Source: an uncultured Mollicutes bacterium (GTDB lineage: Bacteria; Bacillota_I; Bacilli_A; RFN20; CAG-826). From it: 42,980 bases of DNA. A program made the translations under genes and the position numbers. Location of the stretch: contig UQXJ01000011.1 in NCBI GenBank assembly GCA_900545015.1, positions 1-42,980 on the forward strand, in the 5' to 3' direction. Shown one piece after another: positions 22,957 to 31,121 of the stretch; the stretch's first letter is position 1; the number at the start of each line of letters is the position of its first letter. The notes under the pieces were generated by a model that worked only from the letters and a program-made list of their open reading frames with translations, had not been told where the DNA came from and searched no databases.

Positions 22957-24123
22957 ATGGCAAAAAGAGGAATTAAAGAGACACTTCTTTCTACATTAGT
23001 TCATGGAGAAGAAGTACTTAATAATATTGATGTAATGCGTAGAGTTAATCGCGATAAAATCAGTGCTACACCAACAGATTCTCCAAGTAAAAGACTTCAT
23101 CCAGAAGAATTGTCATTAATAGTTAATGAAATTATTGATACTCAAAAAGGCGCAAAAATATTTAGATTAGTATCTAAAGATGGGTATTTACCACCATTTT
23201 TAGCTGGTCAATATATTAATGTTATTTTTGATATAAACGGAATTAGAACAACTAGACCTTATAGTTTATCAAGTTCACCAAAAGAAAGAAGTTATTATGA
23301 AATTACAGTAGCTGAAGTTAAAAATGGCTTTGTAAGCGACTTCATGCTTAATAAAGTTAAGGTTGGAGACTCACTTATAACAAGCGGTCCAAGTGGACAT
23401 TTTGTATATAATGCTGCTTTCCATAAAAATAAATCTTTATTTTTAGCAGGCGGCTCATCAATTACTCCATTTATGTCGATGATAAGAGAAATCTTATTAA
23501 GTGGAGAAGATAGAGATGTAGTTTTACTTTACGGTTCAAGAACATTAAATACTGCAATTTATCATGAAGAACTTGTCAATTTCGCTAACGAATTTAAAAA
23601 CTTTAAATATCAATTAGTTTTAAGTGAAAAAGAACCTAATTGGAACGAGGAATTTGGCTTCCTTGATGAAGGTTTAATTAAGAAATATGCTCCTGATTAT
23701 AAAGAAAGAACAGCTTACGTTTCAGGTCCAAATGTTATGCATAATTTCTGTAAAAATGCTTTATTAAATTTAGGACTTAAACAAAAAGATATTCGTGATG
23801 AGGTATTTGGAAATATTTCAGATGTTACTAAAGAAGCTGGATGGCCAAGTGAAATTAAAGCTGATGAAGTATTTAAAATAAAAATAGGAGATAAAGTTAT
23901 TGATGCTAAAGCGAATGAATCAGTTCTTGTAGCTTTAGAAAGAGCAGGAGTTAGAGTTAATGTCTGCTGTCGTTCTGGTGAGTGTAGCTTATGTAGAGTT
24001 AAACTTCTTAATGGAAAAGTTTATTTTGCTAAAGGAATGCTCTTGAGATTAGCAGATCAAAAATTTAATTATATACATTCATGTAAATCCTATCCAATTA
24101 GCGATTTAGAAATTGAGTTATAA
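22957..24123 (+). CDS. FNR-type flavin reductase with C-terminal 2Fe-2S ferredoxin domain
   Basis: A 388-residue electron-transfer protein. After a 50-residue extension comes the FAD-binding barrel with RPYSLSSSP, then the NAD(P)H domain with FLAGGSSITPFMSMI and a late VSGPNVM loop, then a plant-type 2Fe-2S ferredoxin domain (NVCCRSGECSLCRVKL...IHSCKS; C-x4-C-x2-C then C). This is the domain order of oxygenase and hydroxylase reductases. It starts after the FAD oxidoreductase gene with AAAGGAG upstream and ends at a terminator, so it is the likely electron donor, or acceptor, of that enzyme. Confidence 0.88.
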   Translation: MAKRGIKETLLSTLVHGEEVLNNIDVMRRVNRDKISATPTDSPSKRLHPEELSLIVNEIIDTQKGAKIFRLVSKDGYLPPFLAGQYINVIFDINGIRTTRPYSLSSSPKERSYYEITVAEVKNGFVSDFMLNKVKVGDSLITSGPSGHFVYNAAFHKNKSLFLAGGSSITPFMSMIREILLSGEDRDVVLLYGSRTLNTAIYHEELVNFANEFKNFKYQLVLSEKEPNWNEEFGFLDEGLIKKYAPDYKERTAYVSGPNVMHNFCKNALLNLGLKQKDIRDEVFGNISDVTKEAGWPSEIKADEVFKIKIGDKVIDAKANESVLVALERAGVRVNVCCRSGECSLCRVKLLNGKVYFAKGMLLRLADQKFNYIHSCKSYPISDLEIEL

Positions 24124-24130
24124 GTAAAAC

Positions 24131-24160
24131 AAAGGGTCTTCAAATTAACGAAGACCTTTT
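24131..24160 (+). terminator. Rho-independent terminator of the TetR operon
   Basis: GGTCTTC (24135-24141) pairs with GAAGACC (24150-24156), extended outward by a G-T and three A-T pairs into the T-run at 24157-24160. It lies eight bases after the reductase stop codon. Confidence 0.8.
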
Positions 24161-24266
24161 AAAATACCTAAAAACTATGCAAAAATGCACTATTTAACTT
24201 TTTAAGAGTAAATTTAGGTGGCTATTTAGCCTTGAGATTTTCAAGTCTATAAATTTGGTTTAATAT

Positions 24267-24336
24267 CAATTTAAGTAATTTGTGCATTTTCATTTAAGTG
24301 ATTTGTGGTATTTCATTTAAGTAATTTGCGATAAAA
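24267..24336. repeat. Three tandem ~23-bp repeats in a 405-bp gap
   Basis: Units start at 24267, 24291 and 24314, each with the core ATTTAAGT[AG]ATTTG. The middle unit keeps a 23-base period with the third. Beyond these repeats and the terminator at 24131, the gap 24124-24528 shows no gene. Repeated core-plus-spacer units of this kind occur at the ends of some IS21-like elements; no transposase remnant is present, so this is only a suggestion. Confidence 0.55.
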
Positions 24337-24528
24337 AGAAAATTTTTAGAAAAAAATATGAAGCACTAGGAGCAAAGATATATCAAATTACTCTTTAGAA
24401 ATAAAATGTATGCTAGTCTAATATAAGCATAAAATATTGAACTTGAAATTGGATTTGGTAAAATAAATTGCTTACTTTTTTATAAAAAAAGTAATGGCAA
24501 AATTTGTAACAATATTAGATTTACGTAT

Positions 24529-26748
24529 ATGAAAAAGAAAATTAGTTTGTTCCTTGGAGTTTTATTTTTAGATTTAACCGCATTTTTGATATCATCAACT
24601 TGCGTTTCTTTATCATGGTTTAATAAAGGGTTTAATGTAAAATTTGATAATCAAACTGGTAAAAGTTTAGCTAATTATTTTGCTAGTGGTGATGGAACAA
24701 AAGACAATCCATATACAATTACTGAATCGATCCATTTTTATAATTTCGCATGGTTGCAATATTTAGGCGAATTTAATAAAACAATAAAAAAAGATAATAT
24801 AGATGTAATAGATCAAAAATATTTTAAATTAGGCAGTAACGTTAATATGAATGGCCTTGTCGTGCCACCTGTTGGAACAAGTGAGTATGCTTTCGTAGGT
24901 AATTTTGATGGCGGAGAATATGTTGTTAATAACTTGACGGTTAGTAATAATTTTGATGATTTTTCTTGGAAGCATCCTAGTGTAGTTACCAAAGCTGATT
25001 TCGATAAGAAGAATATTAATATACTTGGAGCTTTTGGCGTTGTTGGCAACGATGAAGTTAACAATCCAGATAAAAAAAGTAAATATAATTTAACTGAAAA
25101 TGGCATTACATCACCAATTAATTGTTTAAAAAATTTATATTTAGATAATGTAACGATTAAATCTACTTCAAATCAGTTGTTAATAGGAATTATTGCAGGA
25201 TATGTAAACGGATGCATAGAAACTTGTGGCGTTCATTATTCAAAATTAGAGATAGCTAATGGAACTCAATATATTTCAGGAAATCAAATTATTAATTTAA
25301 ATTCGAATATTAATAATTATATAAATAATAATATAAGTAATTATGCACTTTTAGGTGCATACAATAATGATAGCTATTATTGGGATGGAGAGCCTGGATT
25401 CGGTGGAAGTGGAAATGATTTTGGAGGTAGTATTGACATCTATAATTTGGATAGACGAATAGTCAATATAAATTCTCGTTCTGATACAGTTTCTGATACA
25501 AATTTTAGTAATTATAAGACATATACAAATGCAAAATTTAATTTAGTTGATGTTTCAAACTTCGGTAAAACTATCACAGAGGGGTATAATACTTCAAATG
25601 CAACATCTATTAATGAAGGCTCTTTTTTACCGTTAAATGTCGATTTATCTAAAATTGATGATTACGGCAACACAACATTGAGTTCGAGCGAAACTATCTT
25701 GCCTAACAACACAGGATATATAGTAGGTGGTGGTTCTAAAACTGCTACTGGAGGTGCTATTAAGATTCAACGTATAGCAGTGGATAAAACAAGTAATAGA
25801 TTAGATAAATTTTTTATAGGAAGTAGTACAGATGCAATCGATGCTAGTAATATAGCATTCTCCTATTGGGATCAAAAACACAAGAAAACTATAAGAATAA
25901 AAGATAAAGAAAATTATTTAAATTTTCAGAATGATGATAAGGATTTCATCAAAAGCACAGACTTAGCTTCTTCTAGATATGATAGCGTCAAAAAAGATAT
26001 TTTAGAAATATTAAAAAATAATAGCTTGCCTAACACGAAATTTGCTTCGCCATTATTATTTTTTAATAAGACTAACAATTCAACTACAAGCGATAATATC
26101 GCGACTTTAAAAGAAGCTTATATTTGTGGAAGTCAACCTAAATTAGATTATCAAATGTATAAAGGTGGAATAAACTTTACTTTAACAAAATCAGGTGCTG
26201 TTACTTTTGTTATGCCTACGATTCGTGATGATAAATCAGAGTTATTTAACTTATATTCGGTTCAAAGAGATTCTAATTATAAGATTATAGGCTCAACCGA
26301 ATTATCTAATAAACTTCCTTCTACAGGTAAACAATTACTACCTAATAGGATTTATTATTGCGAGGTTTCTTTAGAAAAAGGAGATTATTTTTTAGGAGCT
26401 ACCAGTTCAACAGCTGTTCCGTATTTTATGTATCTAGATATTGGCGCGAGTGGTTCATCAACAACTACCGATCCAAAAAAACCCTTAAAAAATGTTGATT
26501 TTGTTGATGCTGCCGGAGAAGGAGAAAATAAAAAGTTAAATAAAGTAGACCCTAATAATTTATCTAACGTTGCGTTCAAAATTTCAGGTACTTTTGATAA
26601 TAACTATTCTTATTATTTTAGACGTAGAGGTGATATAGTTTACTATTCTTCTTACTGTGTAGATGTTCGCTTATTCAATTTTATTAAGCCATCAAACACC
26701 GGCAAAAAAGAAAAATCAGATTCTGATTGTGAAATTAGTGTTGAATAA
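24529..26748 (+). CDS. Large secreted or membrane-tethered surface protein, unknown family
   Basis: A 739-residue protein with an N-terminal signal segment (KKKISLFLGVLFLDLTAFLISSTCVSLSWFN); the SWF after it recalls SipW-type substrates. Early motifs GTKDNPYTITESIHFYNFAWLQYLGEFN and VGNFDGGEYVVNNLTV resemble GLUG-like beta-helix adhesin repeats. The middle is rich in N, S and T with low complexity; the end (DNNYSYYFRRRGDIVYYSSYCVDV) is beta-rich. No C-terminal anchor or LPXTG is present. No Shine-Dalgarno site precedes the ATG. Its stop directly abuts that of the converging lipoprotein gene. Function unknown; adhesin or fibre-like protein is a guess. Confidence 0.6.
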   Translation: MKKKISLFLGVLFLDLTAFLISSTCVSLSWFNKGFNVKFDNQTGKSLANYFASGDGTKDNPYTITESIHFYNFAWLQYLGEFNKTIKKDNIDVIDQKYFKLGSNVNMNGLVVPPVGTSEYAFVGNFDGGEYVVNNLTVSNNFDDFSWKHPSVVTKADFDKKNINILGAFGVVGNDEVNNPDKKSKYNLTENGITSPINCLKNLYLDNVTIKSTSNQLLIGIIAGYVNGCIETCGVHYSKLEIANGTQYISGNQIINLNSNINNYINNNISNYALLGAYNNDSYYWDGEPGFGGSGNDFGGSIDIYNLDRRIVNINSRSDTVSDTNFSNYKTYTNAKFNLVDVSNFGKTITEGYNTSNATSINEGSFLPLNVDLSKIDDYGNTTLSSSETILPNNTGYIVGGGSKTATGGAIKIQRIAVDKTSNRLDKFFIGSSTDAIDASNIAFSYWDQKHKKTIRIKDKENYLNFQNDDKDFIKSTDLASSRYDSVKKDILEILKNNSLPNTKFASPLLFFNKTNNSTTSDNIATLKEAYICGSQPKLDYQMYKGGINFTLTKSGAVTFVMPTIRDDKSELFNLYSVQRDSNYKIIGSTELSNKLPSTGKQLLPNRIYYCEVSLEKGDYFLGATSSTAVPYFMYLDIGASGSSTTTDPKKPLKNVDFVDAAGEGENKKLNKVDPNNLSNVAFKISGTFDNNYSYYFRRRGDIVYYSSYCVDVRLFNFIKPSNTGKKEKSDSDCEISVE

Positions 26749-27258
26749 TTAATCACTAAAAGTAATGCGATTTTCACTTACTTTACATGATAATTCAAAT
26801 GATGAATAAGTAGTGATTTCTGTTTTTTCCCAATTTTCTTTATGAAATACAAAATAACACACATCTGTTACAACGAAGAACATATTTTTAACATTAACTT
26901 TCAGTTCAAAATTAATCTTGTCATAAGTTCCATTGTCTTTTTTACTTTTTAGATAATCATCTTTTGAAAATGAGATTAATACATTCTCTCTATAGCTGCC
27001 TTCTTTAAGCGGGTCGATACTAAAAACAGAAAAATAATATTTTGTATCTAAAGTTACATCTCGTTGAGCGTATGTGTATCCTTTAATTACATCACCATCA
27101 TTTAAAGTTGAAGGAAATGAATAAACGATTTTAACTGAGTCATTAGGAATATTTCCATTTCCTACACCTTGGTCGATTTCATGAGAGTTTCCACAACTTG
27201 TAATGCTCATTAATACTATTAAAGAGATGCCTAACTTGTTTAAAAATTTTCTTTTCAT
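26749..27258 (-). CDS. Small lipoprotein, unknown family
   Basis: A 169-residue protein with signal peptide and lipobox SITSC (MKRKFLNKLGISLIVLMSITSC), and ribosome site AGAGGG upstream of the ATG. The mature part is beta-rich (KIVYSFPSTLNDGDVIKGYTYAQRDVTLDTKYYFSVFSI) with no motif I recognise. It converges on the surface-protein gene with no gap and no visible terminator between them. Its promoter region holds ATTGTATACAAT (27279-27290), a 12-bp palindrome. Confidence 0.65.
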   Translation of the reverse strand: MKRKFLNKLGISLIVLMSITSCGNSHEIDQGVGNGNIPNDSVKIVYSFPSTLNDGDVIKGYTYAQRDVTLDTKYYFSVFSIDPLKEGSYRENVLISFSKDDYLKSKKDNGTYDKINFELKVNVKNMFFVVTDVCYFVFHKENWEKTEITTYSSFELSCKVSENRITFSD

Positions 27259-27278
27259 AATGTGCCCTCTTTGTATTT

Positions 27279-27290
27279 ATTGTATACAAT
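27279..27290. promoter_or_regulatory. Palindrome ATTGTATACAAT in the lipoprotein promoter
   Basis: A perfect 12-bp palindrome about 20 bases upstream of the minus-strand lipoprotein start. It overlaps a possible -10 (TATACAAT), and is the kind of site GntR-family repressors bind. No GntR gene is nearby. Confidence 0.35.
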
Positions 27291-27361
27291 TTTATAGAAA
27301 TTTTAAGCGATATTTTTTTGTAAAATTTAACAATAATAATGTAAATTTAAGGTTAATTAAT

Positions 27362-27925
27362 TTATTTACAGATAATTCTTTTAGCGTAAGAGATAAACTG
27401 TGAGATTTGTCTCATTCTAAAATATGATTCATATATTTGAAGAAGTACCTCAGTTTCTTCAACATATTCATCAGTGACTTTAATATATTTATTGATGTAT
27501 TTTTTCTTACTTGTTAAATAAATACCTGCGTAAGCCATAGTAAGATAATAAATTATGGAGTTTTGATAATCACCACAAAACCCTGAATAATAGGTTGTCC
27601 GCTTACTCAATCCTCTATCAGCTCGAGCACTTAGTATAGAAGTATAGTTTATATAAAGACCTTTAGCGGCTTTTAATGTTATGTCTTCGAAATATTGAAA
27701 AGCTAAATCTTTTGTAAGTTCATCAACCACTAATTGAAGTGATTTGACTTCTTTCGCTTTTTCTTTTCTTTCTTTTTTAAGAGTTACTAATTTTTCTAAT
27801 GTTTTTTTACTTACAACATCAATATCGATTTTCAAAATCTTTTTATCAATTCTTTCTAACTCTTTTGTTAGAACTTTTAACTCTTTATTTTTTTCAATTA
27901 AGGGTGATACATCAATAGCTTCCAT
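27362..27925 (-). CDS. Coiled-coil protein, unknown function
   Basis: A 187-residue cytosolic protein; ribosome site GAAAGG precedes the ATG at 27925. Residues 10-70 form a charged coiled coil (ELKVLTKELERIDKKILKIDIDVVSKKTLEKLVTLKKERKEKAKEVKSLQ in outline). The rest is helical with many aromatics (YYSGFCGDYQNSIIYYLTMAYAGIYL) but no clear membrane signal. I do not recognise the family. It could share a transcript with the lipoprotein gene downstream, about 100 bases away. Confidence 0.55.
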   Translation of the reverse strand: MEAIDVSPLIEKNKELKVLTKELERIDKKILKIDIDVVSKKTLEKLVTLKKERKEKAKEVKSLQLVVDELTKDLAFQYFEDITLKAAKGLYINYTSILSARADRGLSKRTTYYSGFCGDYQNSIIYYLTMAYAGIYLTSKKKYINKYIKVTDEYVEETEVLLQIYESYFRMRQISQFISYAKRIICK

Positions 27926-28485
27926 ATTTATACCTTTCTTTCTTTTAACTTCTTATATTTTTTCACATCAACATTAAGATTGCATTAAGATTTAAAAAAT
28001 AATCAAAAAAATTACTCAAACCACCTGTCGTATTATATGAAGGCGGTGAAATCTAAAATATCTAGATTCTTCTTTAATAATTATTACGCACTTTATTAAA
28101 GATTAATGATAAAAAGAATGAGAGTTAGTTTAGAGAAACGCTAACAGTTATTTGAGTTTTATAAATCGCAATTGCTAAGGAATTAAAAATATTGCGACCA
28201 TCAATGAGGTTGTTGATGCAAAAGTATTAAAACTTAAAGTAAAAAGAAAGGAGATTTTTATTTACCGTTAACATCTATAGAAAGGAGGTATAACAAAAAC
28301 ATTCTTATTACATGAAAATAGATATTTCAAATAACAATTGAGTAATTATTTTGTGGATTATTGTTACAATAATGCCTACCTTTATTCTATTGCTTTAAAT
28401 GCGTTTATGCAAACTAATAATTGTATTTTTGATTTTATAATTAATCGAACAATAGTAAAATTAAGAAGCTCGAGGAGAATTAAAT
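27926..28485. other. 560-bp gap with ribosome-site-like motifs and no convincing gene
   Basis: Two strong purine-rich sites occur (AAAGGAG near 28247 and AAAGGAGG near 28280) but neither precedes a start codon at proper spacing. Short open frames exist, such as ATG 28038 for 20 codons, without ribosome sites. Hairpins are possible: CATCAA/TTGATG around 28199-28218 and a 17-bp palindrome at 28357-28373. It may be a decayed gene or a structured leader of the downstream DUF362 gene. No known riboswitch was recognised. Confidence 0.4.
28357..28373. promoter_or_regulatory. 17-bp palindrome upstream of the DUF362 gene
   Basis: ATTATTG (28357-28363) and CAATAAT (28367-28373) around TTA form a perfect inverted repeat about 115 bases before the DUF362 start. 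The size and A/T-rich arms recall Fur/PerR-type boxes, but the match is not specific. Confidence 0.35.
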
Positions 28486-29355
28486 ATGGCAAAAGTAATG
28501 TTTACAAGAGATATTTCTAGCGAAGGAATTTTAAGATTATATAAAACTTTTGGAGTTAAATTAAATGGAAAAATCTTAGCAAAAGTACATAGTGGTGAAA
28601 AAGGTAATCAAAATTTCTTACACCCTTCTTTATGGAATGATTTAATTAAAGAACTTGATGTAACTTTATGTGAATGTAATACAGCATATGAAGGAAGTAG
28701 AAACACAAGTGAAAAACATAAAGAAACTTTAAAAGAACATGGTTGGCTAGATTATAAATTTGACCTTCTTGATGAAACTGGGCCTGATGTCGTATTAGAT
28801 ATTCCTAATGGAAAAACAATTAAAAAGAATTATGTTGGTAAAAACATTATGAATTATGATTCATTAGTTGTTTTTACACATTTTAAAGGACATCCAATGG
28901 GTGGATTTGGAGGCTCCTTAAAGCAACTTTCAATCGGCTTTGCTTCAAGTTATGGAAAAGCTTATATACATGGAGCAGGTTGCCCAGAAGGAAATTTCTG
29001 GGCAACAAAACAGGAAGATTTTATTTCTAGTATGGCTGATGCAGCTTATTCAGTAGACAAACTTTTTAAAGGCAAAGTTATTTATATTAACGTTTTAAAG
29101 AATATGAGTGTTGATTGTGATTGCTGCGCTGTTGCAGAAGATCCATGCATTGACGATATTGGTGTTTTAATTTCTACTGATCCAGTTGCAATTGATAAAT
29201 GTTCGCTTGATTTAATAAAGGCAAGTGGTGATAAGGGACTTCCACATTTCTTAGAAAGAGTAAATTCTAAAAAAGGTGAATTAATTTTAAAAGATAGTGC
29301 TAAACTTGGAACTGGCAGCTTAGATTACGAATTTATTGATATTGATCAACGATAG
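28486..29355 (+). CDS. DUF362-family protein
   Basis: A 289-residue cytosolic protein with a GAGGAG site before the ATG. It has the DUF362 pattern: G.KV..GE.GN..FL near the N-terminus, VLDIPNGKTIKKNYVGKNIMNYDSLVVFTHFKGHPMGGFGGSLKQLSIGFAS in the middle, and a late GVLISTDPVAIDKCSLDLI segment. The conserved GHPMGGFGG segment and the cysteine-rich NMSVDCDCCAVAEDPCIDDIG stretch suggest a metal or Fe-S site; here no separate ferredoxin domain is attached, unlike longer family members. The reaction is unknown. Confidence 0.8.
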   Translation: MAKVMFTRDISSEGILRLYKTFGVKLNGKILAKVHSGEKGNQNFLHPSLWNDLIKELDVTLCECNTAYEGSRNTSEKHKETLKEHGWLDYKFDLLDETGPDVVLDIPNGKTIKKNYVGKNIMNYDSLVVFTHFKGHPMGGFGGSLKQLSIGFASSYGKAYIHGAGCPEGNFWATKQEDFISSMADAAYSVDKLFKGKVIYINVLKNMSVDCDCCAVAEDPCIDDIGVLISTDPVAIDKCSLDLIKASGDKGLPHFLERVNSKKGELILKDSAKLGTGSLDYEFIDIDQR

Positions 29356-29458
29356 AGATTTAAAATTATTGTAATTTTTAAATAATTAATTATTTACTAA
29401 TAAAACTCTTATTAATCTTGTAAAATGAAGTGAAAAGAAAACAGGAGAAGTTTTTAAA

Positions 29459-30418
29459 ATGGCAAAATTTCTAGTTACAGGTGGGGCAGGATTTATTGGA
29501 AGCAACTTTTTAAATATTATGGTTAAAAAGTATCCTTCTAATTTTTATGTGTGCCTTGATGCGTTAACTTATGCTGGGAATCTTGGAAATATAAAAGATG
29601 TCTCTCTATTACCAAATTTTAAATTTGTTCATGGGAATATTTGCGATAAAAATCTTGTTCTTACACTATTTGAAATTGAAAAATTTGACTATGTAATTAA
29701 TTTTGCTGCTGAAACTCACGTTGATAAAAGTATAAAAAATCCTGAAAAATTTATTGAAACAAATATTACTGGAACAATGGTATTACTTGAAGCTTCAGTT
29801 AAATATGGTGTTAAAAGATTTCATCAAATATCTACTGATGAAGTCTATGGAGACTTACCTTTAGAATATAAAGGAAAAGGATTTAATGAAAATTCAGCTT
29901 TAAATCCATCTAATCCTTATAGTGCTTCCAAAGCTAGCGCTGATTTACTTACACTTGCTTACGCTAGAACTTATGGACTCGATGCCACTATTTCTAGATG
30001 TTCAAATAATTATGGACCTCGTCAATTTAGTGAAAAATTAATACCATTAATCATAAAAAATATAAAGGAAGGAAAAAATATTCCGATTTATGGTGATGGA
30101 AATAATGTAAGAGATTGGATATATGTTGGCGATCATTGCGAAGCTATAGATTTAATTATTAATAAAGGAAGAAGTGGACAAATTTATAATATTAGTGCAC
30201 ATTACGAACTTGCTAATATTAGCTTAGCCAAACTAATAATTAATAAATTTGGATTAGATGATGAACGAATCACATTTGTTAATGATAGATTAGGACATGA
30301 CCTTAGATATTCTTTAGATACTGAAAAAATTGAAAATGAATTAAGCTGGCATCCATCAGTTTCTTTTGAAGAAGGCATCGAAAAAACATTAAATTGGTTT
30401 AATAAAAAAGGCGAATGA
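29459..30418 (+). CDS. rmlB: dTDP-glucose 4,6-dehydratase
   Basis: A 319-residue extended short-chain dehydrogenase that converts dTDP-glucose to dTDP-4-keto-6-deoxyglucose. Seen: NAD-binding GGAGFIGS, the dehydratase signature STDEVYG, YSASKAS with the catalytic Tyr-Lys pair, and NNYGPRQF. The specific STDEVYG separates it from GalE-type epimerases. Ribosome site AGGAG at 29443-29447. No rmlA, rmlC or rmlD gene is in the window, so the rest of any rhamnose route must be elsewhere. Its TGA stop confirms TGA as a stop codon in this genome, and its last codons form part of the terminator of the opposing gene. Confidence 0.9.
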   Translation: MAKFLVTGGAGFIGSNFLNIMVKKYPSNFYVCLDALTYAGNLGNIKDVSLLPNFKFVHGNICDKNLVLTLFEIEKFDYVINFAAETHVDKSIKNPEKFIETNITGTMVLLEASVKYGVKRFHQISTDEVYGDLPLEYKGKGFNENSALNPSNPYSASKASADLLTLAYARTYGLDATISRCSNNYGPRQFSEKLIPLIIKNIKEGKNIPIYGDGNNVRDWIYVGDHCEAIDLIINKGRSGQIYNISAHYELANISLAKLIINKFGLDDERITFVNDRLGHDLRYSLDTEKIENELSWHPSVSFEEGIEKTLNWFNKKGE

Positions 30419-30430
30419 TTGTCATTCGCC
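30403..30430 (-). terminator. Terminator of the PAP2 gene inside the 3' end of rmlB
   Basis: GGCGAATGA (30410-30418) and TCATTCGCC (30422-30430) form a perfect 9-base stem with a 3-base loop. Read on the minus strand the stem is followed by a T-run (plus-strand A bases 30404-30409), a standard terminator for the PAP2 gene. The left arm is the last three codons of rmlB. Confidence 0.75.
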
Positions 30431-30456
30431 GAATAATTATAAGCAATTATTTAATG

Positions 30457-31098
30457 CTAATTAGAAGTTTTGCATCTAATTCTTTTTATCAAACTTACAA
30501 TCAATTTATAAGAAAGGAAAGATAATATTCCTGATATAATTCCAAATCCTAATCCAGCTAAAACATCTGTTGTGTAGTGATGAGATAGTAGGATTCTAGT
30601 GAATCCCATTAAAACTGAATATATGGAGAAGAAAACTATATATGATGTATAAAATTTTCTGTTAAATTTGTCATCTATTGATAAACACACAAGGCTACTT
30701 AAACAAATAAAGCTTGAGAAAGTGTGTCCACTTGGAAATGAATTCTTTCCAGGGATAATGCCATAAGGGACACCGCCATTATTTTGTACAGACACTAATT
30801 GAGTAACTAAATCTGGAACAGCATATGGTCTAGCTCTTGAAAAAATGTTTTTTAGAATAACATCATTTATAACTAATGAAAAAACAAGTGATATACCAAA
30901 TACAATCCCAATTTTTCTTGTCTTCTTTGAAAATAAGAAAAGTATAGCTACTAAAATTAAAAATAGTCCTAAATCGCCAAAACTACTAAAGCCAATAAAG
31001 AAATTTTTAAGAGCTTGTGGCATAGAGTCAAAAAGTTTAGATAAAGCGATCTCAATAGAATTATCAAAACTATTTGACCAAACTGTATTTAATATCAT
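30457..31098 (-). CDS. PAP2-family membrane phosphatase
   Basis: A 213-residue polytopic membrane protein with the three phosphatase signatures: KNIFSRARP (KxxxxxxRP), FPSGH (PSGH), and RILLSHHYTTD (histidine and aspartate of SRxxxxxHxxxD; the first residue is T-R rather than S-R). Such enzymes remove phosphate from lipid phosphates, commonly undecaprenyl pyrophosphate or phosphatidylglycerophosphate. The start has a strong AAAAGGAG site. It ends at the terminator overlapping rmlB. The exact lipid substrate is not determined by sequence; nearby sugar-nucleotide genes make undecaprenyl recycling plausible. Confidence 0.85.
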   Translation of the reverse strand: MILNTVWSNSFDNSIEIALSKLFDSMPQALKNFFIGFSSFGDLGLFLILVAILFLFSKKTRKIGIVFGISLVFSLVINDVILKNIFSRARPYAVPDLVTQLVSVQNNGGVPYGIIPGKNSFPSGHTFSSFICLSSLVCLSIDDKFNRKFYTSYIVFFSIYSVLMGFTRILLSHHYTTDVLAGLGFGIISGILSFLSYKLIVSLIKRIRCKTSN

Positions 31099-31121
31099 AA
31101 ATAGTCTCCTTTTACACTAAA

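Noticed and set aside
27744..27977. 77-codon plus-strand open frame opposite the coiled-coil gene
   Set aside because: Antisense to the charged coiled coil, giving a Phe/Ser/Thr-rich translation, with no ribosome site.
28338..28520. 60-codon plus-strand open frame before the DUF362 gene
   Set aside because: It begins at a non-ATG codon without ribosome site, overlaps the strong start of the DUF362 gene in another frame and has no recognisable composition.
29379..29396. Perfect 18-bp A/T palindrome before rmlB
   Set aside because: Made only of A and T in an A/T-rich gap; such palindromes are expected by chance and no other support was found.
30845..31120. 91-codon plus-strand open frame opposite the PAP2 gene
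   Set aside because: Shadow of the minus-strand phosphatase gene, whose catalytic motifs are clear.
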